Below are positions 1 to 11,804 of a stretch of 64,000 nt of DNA, piece by piece. The notes beneath the pieces were generated by a model. That model saw only the letters and a program-made list of their open reading frames with translations. It did not search any database and had not been told where the DNA came from. Position 1 is the first letter of the stretch. Every line of letters starts with the position of its first letter. The DNA comes from Icerya purchasi (Eukaryota > Arthropoda > Insecta > Hemiptera > Monophlebidae). The DNA is taken from contig CM077115.1 of NCBI GenBank assembly GCA_039619475.1, positions 443,146,792 through 443,210,791 of the forward strand, written 5' to 3'. A program made the translations under genes and the position numbers.

Positions 1-1860
1 GGAACATGGTCACTACCAAAGGTTCCATCAAGGGTATTCCATACACATTTCAGGCTTAAATTAGGAGAGGAGAAAGTTAGGTCTATAGAACTGTAGGACA
101 TGATTCTTATAATCTATATAAAGAGGTGAAATACATAACCGGTACCTTTAGAAGGAAAATACCCGTGTCTCTAATGACAGAAAATGGGAAATTTGCAATA
201 GATGTGAATGAAAAACTCGATACATGGTTGAAATATATCCAAGAACTATTTAACGACGTCAGAACCAATAATATCCCAGAAAAACTCGAACAGACAGATT
301 ACCTAACAATACTTATAAGTGAGGTAGAACAAGCAATTAAACTTGGAAAACCAAGGAAAACAGCTGGGCCTGATGGAATTCCTATCGAAATTATAAAACT
401 ACTAGACGAAGAAAATATAAGAAGAATTCACGAACTTTTTAATCAGATATATCGAAATGGTATTCTACCCGCCACGTGGCTTACGTCGACCTTCATAACA
501 TCGCCGAAAACATCATCTACAAATAGATGCGATAATTACAGATTGATTAGCCTCATGAATCATCTCTTGAAAGCCTTTTTGAGAATTATTCATAACAGAA
601 TACGAGATAAGATAGAAAGGAATTTAGACAAATGTCAGTTTGGTTTTAGACCCGGGCTCAGCACCAGAGAAGCACTTCTAGCATTTAATTTACTGATGCA
701 AAAAAGCTTAGACCAGCAGAAAACCATGTACTTATGCTTTCTCGATTGTCGCAAAGCGTTCGACAAAGTCCGTCATGAAGAACTCTACTAAAAATACTTG
801 AAAACGCGCAAATCAATACTTTCGATCTCAGAATAATTAAAAACTTATATTGGCAACAAACAGCAAAAGTCATGGTAGAGGGTCAATTCTCAGAACACAT
901 ACAAATTTAGCGGGGTGTTAGACAAGGATGCATACTTTCTCCACTGTTGTTCAACATTTATGCGGACAAGATTTTCAATGACGCACTAACTAATATGGAT
1001 ATTGGGATTAAAGTTAATGGTCAATACATTAACAACATCCGCTATGCTGATGATGCAGTGTTGATCGCAGACTCAGCTACTGATCTACAAACAATTCTTG
1101 ATCGAGTAATTAACAGCAGTCAAAAATATGTGGTCTTCAACTGAACATTTCCAAAACGAAATCTATGCTAATAAACAAAAATGACCGGATTAAATTAGAC
1201 CTGAATGCGAACGATCAAAGAATAGACAGCAAGTTAAAAAATTTAAATATCTCGGGTGCTATATTACATCGAATTTAAACCCTGAGACAGAAATTAAACA
1301 AAGATGCGCGAACATGCGCACACTGCTTTTGGAAAACTGAAAAAGCTGTTAACAGATAAATCATTAAACTTGGAAATTCGGAAAAGACTAATGGAAAGCT
1401 GTATTTGCCCGATTATGCTCTATGGACTGGAAGCTACAACGTATATTCCGGGAAAGTACTCAACTACCTGGAGGTGTGCGAAATGTGGCTTTATCGTCAC
1501 ATGCTTAAGATTCCTTGGACGGCGCTTATAAGAAACGAAGATGTATTAAAAACTATTCAAGAAGAAAGAATGATGCGCCGAATAATCGAAGAAAGGAAAA
1601 TAAGCGATACTTTGGACGCACATAATCAGAGGAGAAAGATATGAAATCATGCGGCTTTTTCTATAAAGGGAAAATTGAATGGAAAAGAGGAGTGGGACGC
1701 AGAAGACTATCTTGGACCCAGGACATTCGGAAATGGACCGGAATAACATCTATAGAGAGCTTAGTTCAAGCTGCCAGAAATAGGGATATATGATCAACAT
1801 CCCCTGTGATCGCTACGCACGGTAACCGTGTACAGCATTTTGAAGAAGAAGAAGAATGGT
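1..1860 (+). pseudogene. Degraded non-LTR retrotransposon (LINE), reverse transcriptase
   Basis: Remains of a LINE polymerase, broken by several stops and frameshifts. The best-preserved block (126-788) has the RT motifs KTAGPDGIPIEIIKLL, FGFRPGLSTREALLAF and CFLDCRKAFDKVRHEEL. After a stop at 789 and frameshifts, GVRQGCILSPLL appears near 911-945 and the catalytic box IRYADDAVLIADS near 1036-1075, so the YADD aspartates survive. The C-terminal part is split over frames at 1304-1790: a MLKIPWTALIRNEDVLKTI block, then GVGRRRLSWTQDIRKWTGI. The copy ends in (GAA)n at 1842-1856, the short tandem tail usual for RTE-like elements. The 5' end (endonuclease) is missing or lies before the window. The clade is RTE- or Proto2-like by the C-terminal motif, without certainty. 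Confidence 0.85.
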
Positions 1861-1961
1861 TTTATTGTTTACTACAAATAAAAGAAAAAAAGGAAAAATT
1901 TTATACCGATATGACGAAAAATATTATATTAGTCGAAGAAAACGCAAGCATACATTAATTT

Positions 1962-3128
1962 GGCGACACTCGAATTGCGCACTGTTGTTTACCTGGTCGA
2001 CGGTTAAAAAAGGTTTAGTAATCTAATTAATCAAATTGCGTACCGGAAGTTTGCCGGTATGAAATATAAAAAAAAAACGAACGAAAACGGCATTCGACCC
2101 CAACGATATTTGTTGGACTCAAAAACTGATGGCCGCTTTATAACATTTGAGTATGTTCCGGTGGCTTTTAACATTCTTACGCATCATCGTATACTTAAAA
2201 AATGATATTTAAAATCCGCCAAAGAAAAACAATAACACCGATTTATCTATTACAAAATATCTCCTCTACAACGACGATGCCGTTTTTTTAAAAAATATTT
2301 TTGAATACGACAGGTTAATTTTACAAATATATACTAATTTTTCAAACTTCCAGTTTCATTTTTCGTTTACGAAACAAATATTGTACAATACTTCTGATAA
2401 AAATAACTGTGATACATATTTATGTTCTCATTTATAATTATTAAAAATTGATTCTGGCTTTTGCAATTTGCTAGTTAGCTCAACCTTTAGTAATTTAACA
2501 TCTAACGGTCTATTTACATTTATGATCTTTTATCTTTCTGTTATTATTATAATAATAGAAGATGCCTCTAATTTGTCGAACTCGAAAATTTCATACGGTC
2601 ATCACATTTGTATTTTATGTAAATTAATCAGTTGATATTAATCTTTTTTCGTATTAATGTGAAACACGAGCTTCATGAAATATAATATACACTGAAAATT
2701 CTACATATTCAGTTAGAAATTATTGTAATTTACCCATTATTTTATATAATATTTGCGCAAAAAATTATTCTATTTTATGCAACATTTCTTTAAATATGTG
2801 TATGTTCCCTAGAGGTTGTTAAAAATATTTAGAATAAGAACCTTCGCAAACCCTTAAGGAGGTTTTTTCTAAGCAACCGAAATGTAGTTCCCTTAATGCC
2901 TAATAGTAAACATTCCCCATCGAGATATGATAAGACATTTTGGATGTCACTGAAAGAGCGACACTTTTACTCATTTTGAGTCCTTCGTCGATTTTATAAA
3001 ATCCGGAGTTTTTTTTTTTTTTAAACGATTCGAGTTCTCAGCGGGCGGGCTATTTCGGGCGATCGGTGCGCAATTTGAGTCCAACTTCCCGCTGTGTTAA
3101 GGGTTGGGGCGCAATTCGGGTGTCCACC
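1962..3128. mobile_element. Non-autonomous DNA transposon, TIR family A, copy 1 (internally deleted)
   Basis: Begins GGCGACACTCGAATTGCGCAC-like at 1962 and ends with its inverted counterpart (GCGCAATTCGGGTGTCCACC) at about 3128. The subterminal region repeats the GCGCAATTNGAG motif. It matches 47355-49872 along both flanks, for example the ATTTTATAAAATCCGGAGT and CAGCGGGCGGGCTATTTCGGG blocks near the 3' end. Compared with that copy it lacks about 1.37 kb of the middle. Flanking 8-mers (ATTAATTT and ATTGATTG) agree at 6 of 8 positions, a decayed target duplication. No coding potential is seen. Confidence 0.8.
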
Positions 3129-3852
3129 ATTGATTGAACATCTGTTATGTAATCTTAACTTAGTTAATTTTAAAGATTTGTATCAGCAAAAAATATCTAA
3201 CGCTTCCTATGATGTAAAATTAATGATGTTTTTAGTGCATGTCCATAGAAATGAGTAAAATTTCTTACGAATATCTCAGTTTTCAAGTTTCAGTACTTTT
3301 AAGCTGATATTTAAGAATGAAAGTACAACCAAAAATTATTTTTTGAATATTGGCACCATTATGAATAAAATTCCACGAGTATTACCCTTAATTGAATATG
3401 TAAATTTTTTGTTTTACTTGTTATTTATTAGTAACTTTTTTCTTATTTATTTTTATTATTATTAATAAGGAACTGAACATTTGCGGTGATTTAAAATAAC
3501 TAAATATGATGATACTATATAACACGATCATGAAAAATTTTAGTTTTAAATAAACCGTGAATAGTACAAATTAAAACTTTATAGTAAATATAAAATTTAT
3601 TGTAAACTTATGGCATTGAGATATTTGCAAAAAAAAAAAGAAGAAAGTGAAACATAAATATGTTTGCAGTTAACATGAGATACTTACATAAATAAATGCT
3701 CGTTCGGCCTATTATATGTGGGATGACCTGCATTTGTGTCTTCTGGTTAGTACGATTTCCTACCTGTGTCTTCGAAATTTTGTACAAGATAAATATGTAA
3801 TACGAATTCCATCTTTCTCATAAGTGCACATGTTACAATTACATTTATTCAC
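3129..3852. other. No recognised feature
   Basis: A+T-rich sequence with short poly(A) and TTATT runs. No coding or repeat match was seen within the window. Confidence 0.6.
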
Positions 3853-4045
3853 ATGCCTACTACCGCGTCAGTGATGGCCGAGATAAAATTGGCGGTATAT
3901 AATTTTGATCTCGCAACCCGTGCTAATCTTCAAAGATTCCTTAAACAGCTCCAAAATGAAGACACAAATTTGTTTATAACCTTGGATTTTATCGAGCAGC
4001 GAGAATTTCTTTCAAACATTTCAGCTGTTTTCCTAAGGCATGCGC
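3853..4045 (+). CDS. Unrecognised open stretch, possible exon
   Basis: I do not recognise this 64-codon open stretch, which starts at an ATG and ends in a poly(T) tract. The peptide has a balanced, protein-like composition (for example NFDLATRANLQRFLKQLQNE) and is not low complexity. It lies 180 bp upstream of the first SLC26 exon. No canonical GT donor is evident before the poly(T) run at 4048. It may be a piece of a mobile-element protein, an exon of a neighbouring or alternative transcript, or chance. Confidence 0.2.
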
Positions 4046-4224
4046 GTTTTTTTTTTTTCTTTTAGAAAGACGCTTATTATATACTGGTATTTGATCAAAT
4101 ATTTTCCTCGAATTAAAACAGCTATCGATTTATTTTTAGAAACGGAATATGCTATTTGTTACGTTAGCATTGAAAATATGTCTTGTACTACAGCGTTTGT
4201 TGCGTTTTTTATGTTTTTCATTAG

Positions 4225-4364
4225 GATGCCATTAGTTGATGAATCCATCATGAATAATAAAGGATCCGCTAAGTCACAAAAAAATTCGGTGGTTTACTGT
4301 CAGCACTGCAAGAAACAAAAAGACTTTGATAACTTATACACTTTCATCAACTGCCCAGAGCCAG
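4225..4364 (+). CDS. SLC26-type anion transporter, probable first coding exon
   Basis: Probable N-terminal cytoplasmic segment of an SLC26/SulP anion transporter. A T-rich acceptor ending in ATTAG at 4224 is followed at once by ATG (4226), then 46 codons without a stop, then a donor (CCAG|GTTTGT) at 4365. The exon ends in phase 1, exactly what the acceptor at 29169 needs to restore a Gly codon. The end of the peptide (FDNLYTFINCPEPG) resembles the segment before the first membrane domain in insect SLC26 proteins, where a (F/L)N-x-LY-x-Y-x-x-P pattern is common. Upstream in-frame sequence also lacks a stop back to 4040, but it reads as low-complexity intron. Phase and splice sites are read from the sequence; the family call rests on linkage to the next two exons and this short similarity. 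It could instead be a chance open stretch. Confidence 0.55.
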
Positions 4365-4368
4365 GTTT

Positions 4369-4422
4369 GTATTATTATTATTATTATCATTATTATCATT
4401 ATTAATATTATTCCTATTATTA

Positions 4423-4478
<56 letters not shown>

Positions 4479-4483
4479 GTTAT
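4369..4483 (+). repeat. ATT/ATC trinucleotide microsatellite
   Basis: About 115 bp of imperfect then near-perfect (ATT)n with ATC interruptions. It starts only a few bases after the donor site of the first SLC26 exon. Confidence 0.95.
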
Positions 4484-5084
4484 TGTGGATTACATTAATT
4501 CCATTTTAATAGTTGAATTTCAAGAGGTTTTTCAGCCAAAAATGCACGTATTTATTTTTTTTTGAACCTCTTCCGCCACTTTTAAAAATCTGAAAAAATT
4601 TCAGTAGATAGTTTACACTACAATACATGTTATATATTTTTTTCGTCGTTACTGAATTTTTAAACTATTTCTTAATTTTTATGACATTTTAAAAATTTTG
4701 AACGTTTCTAAAAATTTGAATTTAGCGCCTAAAAATCGGAAGAAAATCACCGTTATAGAACTTTCCATTATCTTTAACCTACAACAAGAATTTTTAAAAT
4801 CGATTGAAAAATGGCTGAGATATCGTAAAAAAACCGAAAACCACAAAATGGTGACTACAGTAGCCCCCTGTAGGACTAGGGGTCTGAAACTTTTAGCATC
4901 AACTACTACTTTTTTCATGCTTTAGATTTATATATTTTTTTTTATAAAGTTTGGTTCAAAGGCACTTTTACCTGACACCACCTATATTCCTACAAACGAA
5001 ATTTTTAAATTAATTTCTTAATTGAATGTCTTAGGTAGTTCAGATATTACAAAATTGTGAAGAACCCTAATTTATTCTAGGGGT

Positions 5085-5460
5085 TTACAATAGAGAGTAC
5101 AGCTGGATGAATATGTAAAATCGCTCCCCCCCCCCGTCGATTTGGCTGAAATTTGGTCCATATGTTTTTGCTTTTCCAAAAAAACTACGATCCTGAATGT
5201 TTCAAGCCTTGAAACTCAAATTTCGGCCTCTAATATCAAAAAATGTGTTTTTCAGTTTTTTAACCATATCTTTGCGAATTCTGAACGAATTTTGAAAAAC
5301 TCAAGTCGAGGTTGATGAAAATTATGAGGCGCTCATAACCGAGTGTCATTCATAGAGTCTCTCGAGGCAAAAACATAATCTAAAAAGTCAACTGAAAATT
5401 TCAAACTCGCTTAACTATGACGGAATTTAATATTTAAATTTATAAAGACATTTTGTATAG
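5085..5460 (+). repeat. Dispersed repeat B, copy 1
   Basis: Shares blocks such as TTTTTAACCATATCTTTGCG and AAAACATAATCTAAAAA with the inverted copy at 14715-15110, with the same order over about 380 bp. No ORF or terminal structure was recognised. The extent beyond the shared part (to about 5640) is uncertain. Confidence 0.7.
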
Positions 5461-5854
5461 GATAAAAATTAATACTCTGAATATTTTCAGATCTTTTGGC
5501 GGGGTAAAAAGTAGTCAAAAGCACAAAAAACTAAAATTTTCAGCGAGTTTTCGATGTTTTGAGGACTTTAATGAACACCAAACGCAATATTAATCCCAAA
5601 AATTAGGTTTAGTGACCCAAAAAAACCCTCCAGTATACATACTTAGTTTAGTTTGTCACAATATATGGCTCAAAAACATTAAATTAACAACAAAAAGACG
5701 AGTTTAACGGCCTGAAGAAATTCAGATATTTATTTTTTTAAGGAATTCCACACGATTTTTTGTACTGAGCTGTGATACTACCCTCAAAAATTGCTCCGAA
5801 ATAAATATTTACGTAAAGCTATTCATCCTCTACCTCAGTTTGCATTATATATAT

Positions 5855-5909
5855 ATTCTTGTCTCTTATCTGTCATCGATTTCTGACCGGATTAAAATTT
5901 AATTTTATA
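5855..5909 (+). mobile_element. RNase H LINE family, 3'-tail fragment
   Basis: Contains CTCTTATCTGTCATCGATTTCTGACCGGATTAAAATTTAATTT-type sequence, the same tail that closes the copy ending at 7190 on the opposite strand. Only the 3' untranslated tail is present. Confidence 0.65.
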
Positions 5910-6040
5910 GAACAACCTAAAATTAAACTTTTACGAGTATATTAAAAAGTGGGCTATTATTAATATAAAAATAATTTTTTAAACGATCAATTACGTAATA
6001 ATAATAACCCACTTTTTAATATATAATTTTAGGTTGTTCT
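5910..6040. repeat. 131-bp imperfect palindrome (hairpin/MITE-like)
   Basis: Left arm GAACAACCTAAAATTA plus TATATTAAAAAGTGGGCTATTATT pairs with right arm AATAATAATAACCCACTTTTTAATATA plus TAATTTTAGGTTGTTC. The left arm carries an extra insertion of about 12-15 nt (ACTTTTACGAG). It abuts the LINE tail fragment directly. Confidence 0.8.
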
Positions 6041-6345
6041 CTTTTTATATTGAGTATTGGTAATTTCACACTATTGATTTTTATACCTTCTATGTTTGTT
6101 CCTCCTTTGCATTTACTATATATACACTTATAATCCTTATATTCTTCCCAGTGTGTTTTGTGTTCTGATTAAGTCAGTTTTAGCTGATGATGAGTTATAC
6201 CCGAAAAAGTTACTAAATAAGATATTTATTTAATTTATTGTTATAAATTATTTTTACCCTTATATTTGTTTGTTCTTAAAATTGATTCTTATTATACAGT
6301 TTATAACAAATAGGCATGTTTTCACTTATATATATATATATATAT

Positions 6346-6768
6346 AAACTCGGCCATTTTGGCCTCGCAAGGGGCTGCGCTCCTTGACCCCTCTTGCTTT
6401 TATTTATGTCTCTTTCTCTTCTATACTTCGTATAAAATTATCAAAATTTACAACGTAATTCTTACTGGCATCAACACAAAAAGAAAAACAAAACATAATC
6501 ACAAAAATCCTATCCTAACATTTAACTTTCATTACATAAAATTAAGATATTGTTTCATTACATTTTTCGTTATATATTTCGTTACATAAAATTGTGACAT
6601 TTTTTAAATAACAGTAACAAAAATCCTACAAAATATAACGAACGTTACATAAAATTGGGACATTTTTTAAATAACAATAACAAAAATTCTATAAAATATA
6701 ACAAACGTTACATAAAATTGGGACATTTTTTCGAATGGGGGGTAGCCTAAGAATTACGTTGTAATTAA
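6346..6768 (+). repeat. TA-bounded repeat family C, copy 1
   Basis: Begins AAACTCGGCC directly after a (TA)n run and ends ATTACGTTGTAATTAA directly before another (TA)n run. The inside contains tandem 'GTTACATAAAATTGNGACATTTTTTAAATAAC' subunits and the G-rich ATGGGGGGTAGCC. Copy 2 follows in direct orientation. Confidence 0.85.
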
Positions 6769-6782
6769 TATATATATATATA

Positions 6783-7160
6783 TAAACTCGGCCACTTTGG
6801 CCTCGCAAGGGGCTGTGCCCCTTGACCCCTCCTGTTTTCATTCCTGTCTCTTTCTCTTCTATACTTTGTATAAAATGATCAAAATTTACAACGTAATTCT
6901 TACTGGCATCAACACACACAAAAAATAACATAACCACAAAAATCCTATTCTAACATTTACCTTCCGTTATATAAAATTAAGACATTTTTTCGTTACATTT
7001 TTCGTTACATATTTCATTACATAAAATTGTGACATTTTTTAAATAACAATAACAAAAATCCTACAAAATATAACAAACGTTACATAGACATTTTTCTGGG
7101 ACATTTTTTTGGGACATTTTTTCGAATGGGGGGTAGCCTAAGAATTACGTTGTAATTAAT
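6783..7160 (+). repeat. TA-bounded repeat family C, copy 2
   Basis: Direct copy of 6346-6768, highly similar, with one internal subunit shortened around 7085-7110. It is again bounded by (TA)n on both sides. Confidence 0.85.
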
Positions 7161-7189
7161 ATATATATACATAGGTATATAGTTTTTTT

Positions 7190-8045
7190 TTGTTTCTTTT
7201 TGGGCTTAGCCAAACAAGGGCAACTACCCAGGACAATTGGACTAGATTAAAAAATTAAATTTTAATCCGGTCAGAAATCGACGACAGATAAGAGACAAGA
7301 ATAGGAACCACCTTGGATGACGGCAAAGCTAAGATATAAGAAGTATTATATGGAGTAGGAAAATTCAGCTTTAATAGCTGAACGTACAGGATATTACGTT
7401 CGGAGGAAAGACTGGAACGTTCAAACAGCACGTAGTCAGGATCACAAATGAAAGAACGGTCGCCAGAGTGTAAAGGACAATAAGGGGACGGGGAAAGAGC
7501 AAAACGACACCATGTGGGAGCAAAGTATGATTGAACCGCAGACGGCAGATAGCAATGATGAAAAAACGTTTAAGAATAGGAAAATAATAGAATCAAGAAT
7601 AGGAAGGGGGTCTAGGCTGAATAGAAAGGTAAAATAAGTTAGGATTGGAAAAGGAGCGAGGATACACATTGCATTCTTTTGGAGAGGGGAAGTATGTTGT
7701 GACCAGGAATATTTTTAACAAAATGTGGAGAGCGTAACGCTAAGCGTGCTAAGAAATCCACCGTCTCGTTACTTTCAATACCCGCATGACTTGGAACCCA
7801 AAGAAAGTCGATGGAAATGGAATGGGAAAGGGAAAGACTATAGATGAGAGAACTTATATGGAAAAGAATAAAATCGGAGGAATATGAGCGAAAGAGAGAG
7901 GATATAGCTTAAAGAGCACTTTTGGAGTCCGAAATGATTAGGTATCTATCAGAGGAACGAGTTGAGGAAATAAATATGAAAGTAACCTTAAAATATTTAG
8001 CGATAAAATAACATCGAGATACTAAATTTGGTCGGTTTAGCTATA
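7190..8045 (-). pseudogene. RNase H-encoding LINE, 3' end copy
   Basis: Minus-strand remnant of the C-terminal half of a LINE ORF2. It runs from RNase H to the 3' untranslated tail. RNase H fragments are readable over frames: YLIISDSKSAL near 7940, then IDFLWVPSHAGIES-like near 7790. The tail near 7200-7310 carries the family's CTTGTTTGGCTAAGCCC end. Frameshifts and stops break every frame. The family recurs at about nine places in the window. An RNase H after RT is known in I, LOA and some R1-related clades; I cannot choose between them. Confidence 0.75.
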
Positions 8046-8259
8046 ATGCATTAATAATGCAAAGACTTACATATATAAAACAAACTTATCTAATTATTTT
8101 TATTATAAAGCTAAAGCATTTATTTTTATTATCGTATAATAATTTGTTTACAATTATTTTATCTTCTTTACTATCTTCATTAAGCGCAGGTAATTGGGTT
8201 TTCAACATGAAACACAGCTTTGTCAATATTTCTGCGGGTCTTATTATTTTAAATGAGTA

Positions 8260-9290
8260 ACGAGCATACGATAAGTAATATATTACAACTGCTCAATGAG
8301 AACAGCATCTGATTGTACAAAGTCCATTTGCACAGTCACAAGTATAATGCGAAATACCATACCATAGCCGATGCTATCTGGTTTGTAATCGATATAATAA
8401 CGGGTGTACGTTTTTCTATTGATGTGACGTGATCTAACCTTGACTTTAATTATGGTTGGCTTCTTCTTGACATATTCGAAATGCAAATTGTTACTTTCGT
8501 ACAGTAATTCTGCTAAATATGAAATTGATTGCAAGTACTGGTAAGTTCCAATGAAAAATATTTTTAGACCTTTCTCTGTCATTTCTGGAAAATTTAATAA
8601 TTCATCTGCGATGTAAGTTGTTGAAAGGATAATTTTTTTTTATTCCATCGTTCGGTTTTTACTTTTTCCACATTTTTTCTGGATTTCATTTGGGTAACAA
8701 TTTTCACATGATTTTTTTGATCAGAATTTAAACTTTTCCAAAAGTATTGTGTAAATAGTTTGCAATTTAACAATATTCTTCGGCTCGAGAAAGAAGTTTA
8801 ATATCTATTTTTTTTAGAAGGTGACATTTTTGCCTAATCATTCCGTGAACAACTTCGACTGACCATCGTGAACTTTTGTCACAAGCCAAAAGTCATGTGA
8901 TTCTTTGACTGTTAATTGCGAACGTTTTTCTTTCAAAGCCGACATTAAAATGAAGTATTCTTGCTCTATTAACCGATTCTTTACATCCCGAAATCCTCGA
9001 TTGAGTATAAAAATATCTATACATTCTTCTTTGAATAATACCGATTTTAAAATTTCACTATCATTATCTTCAAATGGATCATGTACATCGACTACATAAC
9101 CATCGGTTGTATAAATGGTAAAAAGTTTACACGTGGTGGTAATTTTTTTTTTGATCAGAATATGATTTCCTTTGACATTCATTATTACTACTATCGCCTA
9201 TTAACACTAATTGATCGTCTTTGATATTAGGTAATTCCTGTAGCAACAGGTGAAGTGTGATTTTTTATCGAATCATCTCGAGGCATAGCG
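8260..9290 (-). pseudogene. DDE transposase pseudogene (DDE_Tnp_4 type) with SWIM-like end
   Basis: Minus-strand remnant of an insect transposase with a PIF/Harbinger-like DDE_Tnp_4 nuclease. The 114-codon piece (9182-8838) contains FTIYTTDGYVVDVHDPFEDN and DIFILNRGFRDVKNRLIEQ, the region of the second catalytic Asp; the usual ILDRGFRD has Asn in place of Asp here. Upstream out-of-frame sequence reads LPNIKDDQLVLIGDSSNN. The 99-codon piece (8582-8283) holds the C-terminal KVRSRHINRKTYTRYYIDYK region, which in relatives runs into a SWIM zinc finger; the matching CDCANG...CCSH sequence is visible only after a frameshift near 8350. Several indels make it inactive. Confidence 0.7.
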
Positions 9291-9707
9291 TCAACACATA
9301 AATAAAAAACGCGCTCACTCGGTTCGGGAACTCAGTCTTAAATCACAAGTCACACAGTGAACTTATATTTCTGACCTTAAGGAAATAATTAATAGTCGAA
9401 ATTAACCACTACATGTTTATTTAAAAACATTTTATTTATTTATTTAACGTTCCTATTCCAAGTTTCTCTATAGTTCAATATTTAAACGGAACAACGAACT
9501 ACTCTACCAGGGAAGTACGGGCAAACACACTAATAAAAAAATTAATCTCATTTGTAGTAGTAATTATTTTTAAAATCATACATACATGCATATTAATTCA
9601 TGAAAATCAATCGATCGTGCTTTAAAGTTAAATATATAAATTAATATTTTTTATTTTTGTAATATCAAAAAGTAAAGAGAAATATAAATAAAAAAGCATC
9701 TAACGAT

Positions 9708-11205
9708 CAGGGGCGGCTCGTCCTAGGGGGCTCAAGGGCGCGAGCCTCCCTGTGTGTTTTCAAAAAATACATAATATTTAATTACTTCAAGAAAAAAAAT
9801 CAGTGTTACGAATTTTTTATTTCAAAAATTTTTTTTTTGCAAGAGTGCATTTTAAAAATAATTGCAAAATAAGCATTTTGCGCGATTTGTTAAACGAACA
9901 GCTGAAACATCCGATAACAGTTGTCGGGTTCATGCTTACTGCGCTGGAACTGTACGATCCACTCGTAGTGTAGTATACTGTCAAGGTCGTTAACAGCTGG
10001 TTTTTTGATCACATGATATTAACAACCAATAATATAGTATGTGGGCTCAGAATATTTGAGCCTCCAAGCCGCATATAAAATACACACGAAAAACGAATAA
10101 AGCCGAAGTTTCCCGAGCGTAACTTAAAGGCGTCTGAGGGCTCTCGAAAAGTGAGCCCTCGTCAATTTTACACGTGATTATAGCCGGTTTTAACAATAGA
10201 TCGGCGTCGCGCGCTGCGTCGTCCGTTTATCCGGTGAAGCGCACTCTTTTAATTTGCTGCTTTTTTTGTTCTGTTTCTATCCTTGCTTTTCTTCTTTAAA
10301 TAATACATTTTGCGATCTGGATTTTGTTACTTTTGAATGCAAGAAGCACTGCTTTTTGTCGACACTTGCTTTACACGGTGATTTTTCAAACGTTCAACAT
10401 TTTAGAAACTGAATTAGATAAATTAATTGGAGAGACTAACCTTTTAAGCTAATTACTTAAACTTACGATGGAGCATAATGAGCGATTCTACAAATGGCGT
10501 ATAGGCGAAGATAAAACAAAAATATAAATACTGTCATTTTATTCATTGTTATGCGCACCAGTTGAATTTAATTATGCAAAAAGCAACAAGCCAGGATTCT
10601 AAAATTAAAATCTTTTTTTCAAATTTGCCCGCTGTAGCAAGCTTTTTTTCAAATTCTGCTCATAGATGTGATCTACTGCAAGAAATTGTAAATCGGAAAT
10701 TACCTAGAATACACGTTGGAACTATAATAGGCGTACAGTGAATATTGTTTTCGAAAATCGAGAATAATTAATAGAATATTTCGGAGAACTAGAAGAAAAA
10801 TGTAATAAAAATATTACATGCAAGGAAGCATATATAGTTTACGAAGAACCTTAGAAGACCCGGATTTTATATTTTGGCTTACCTTATTTCACAAAATTAT
10901 GCCACATGTAATTTTTTTTTTTTTTTTTTTTTGTGGATACGTTAACAGTGAAACTTACTCAACGCAAAGGATTGTACATTATATAAGGAAAAGATTAGAA
11001 AATATTATTTAATAAATTTCAATCTAAATACAAAATGCATTCACATCTTTTTTTTTAAATTAAATCAGAACTTGAATGCATTAAACCAGTTTTATTTAGT
11101 TTAAAATGTAGACAAAAAAGCAAGATAAGTTTGTCATTACACTTTTTAAATTATTGTAATTTTACATTAGAGCCCCCCAGATTTACTTGTCACGAGCCGC
11201 CACTG
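9708..11205 (+). mobile_element. hAT transposon derivative, complete with TIRs and target duplication
   Basis: 1498 bp. The ends are CAGGGGCGGCTCG at 9708 and, inverted, CAGTGGCGGCTCG at 11205. They are flanked by a perfect 8-bp duplication CTAACGAT (9700-9707 and 11206-11213), diagnostic of hAT elements. A decayed transposase fragment lies at 10574-10860: MQKATSQDSKIKIFFSNLP and HRCDLLQEIVNRKLPRIHVG, then, in another frame, VNIVFENRE. This corresponds to the middle of ZMYM-type hAT transposases, where a 'LPRxSxTRWNxRxxTVNxVFENRE' region is typical. The rest of the transposase is absent, so the copy cannot move itself. Confidence 0.9.
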
Positions 11206-11804
11206 CTAACGATAGTGTAGAACTATGATAAAACATATCTATCTGAACGATATCTCGTTCTAGAGAAGGTCGAGAATACATACTCAAAAATTGGTATATC
11301 TGGGATCGCTAAACCTGATTTGGAGAGCAATTTTAAGCGTTGTCGTAAGCAATTGAGACTAAACCGACAAAATTGTAGTATTTGGAGGGTTATTTTGAAA
11401 TTTCCGAGAACAAGATATTTTTATTACTCCGAATTGGGCAAAATTAGTTGAACAAAATTTTACTGATGTATTTTAAATATAAAAAGTTTTGTCCAATTCA
11501 AAAAAAAAAAAAAAAAAAAACGGAGGAAAAAAAATGATTTTTCTTACAAATCGAAACAAACCCTTCTTGTGGAAGCTTTTTTTCCGCTAAATATGAGTTT
11601 AAGGTTGTTGTTTTTTTTTAACTCTACTGTGCCTTGCGACTTCTCAGCCAGAGTTTCTAATTGCTTAATTCAGCAGTGCTGTAACGGCCATAGTAATTAC
11701 ACAGAGCACATGCATTTTAAAGGAAGTAAAAAAAAAAAAAAATCCTTAATGATTCCACTTTGTCATTTGTTTTATTTTTACTTTTATGTAGTCGCCTTTG
11801 TATA

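Noticed and set aside
4326..4565. 79-codon ORF rich in Ile
   Set aside because: It is a translation of the ATT microsatellite.
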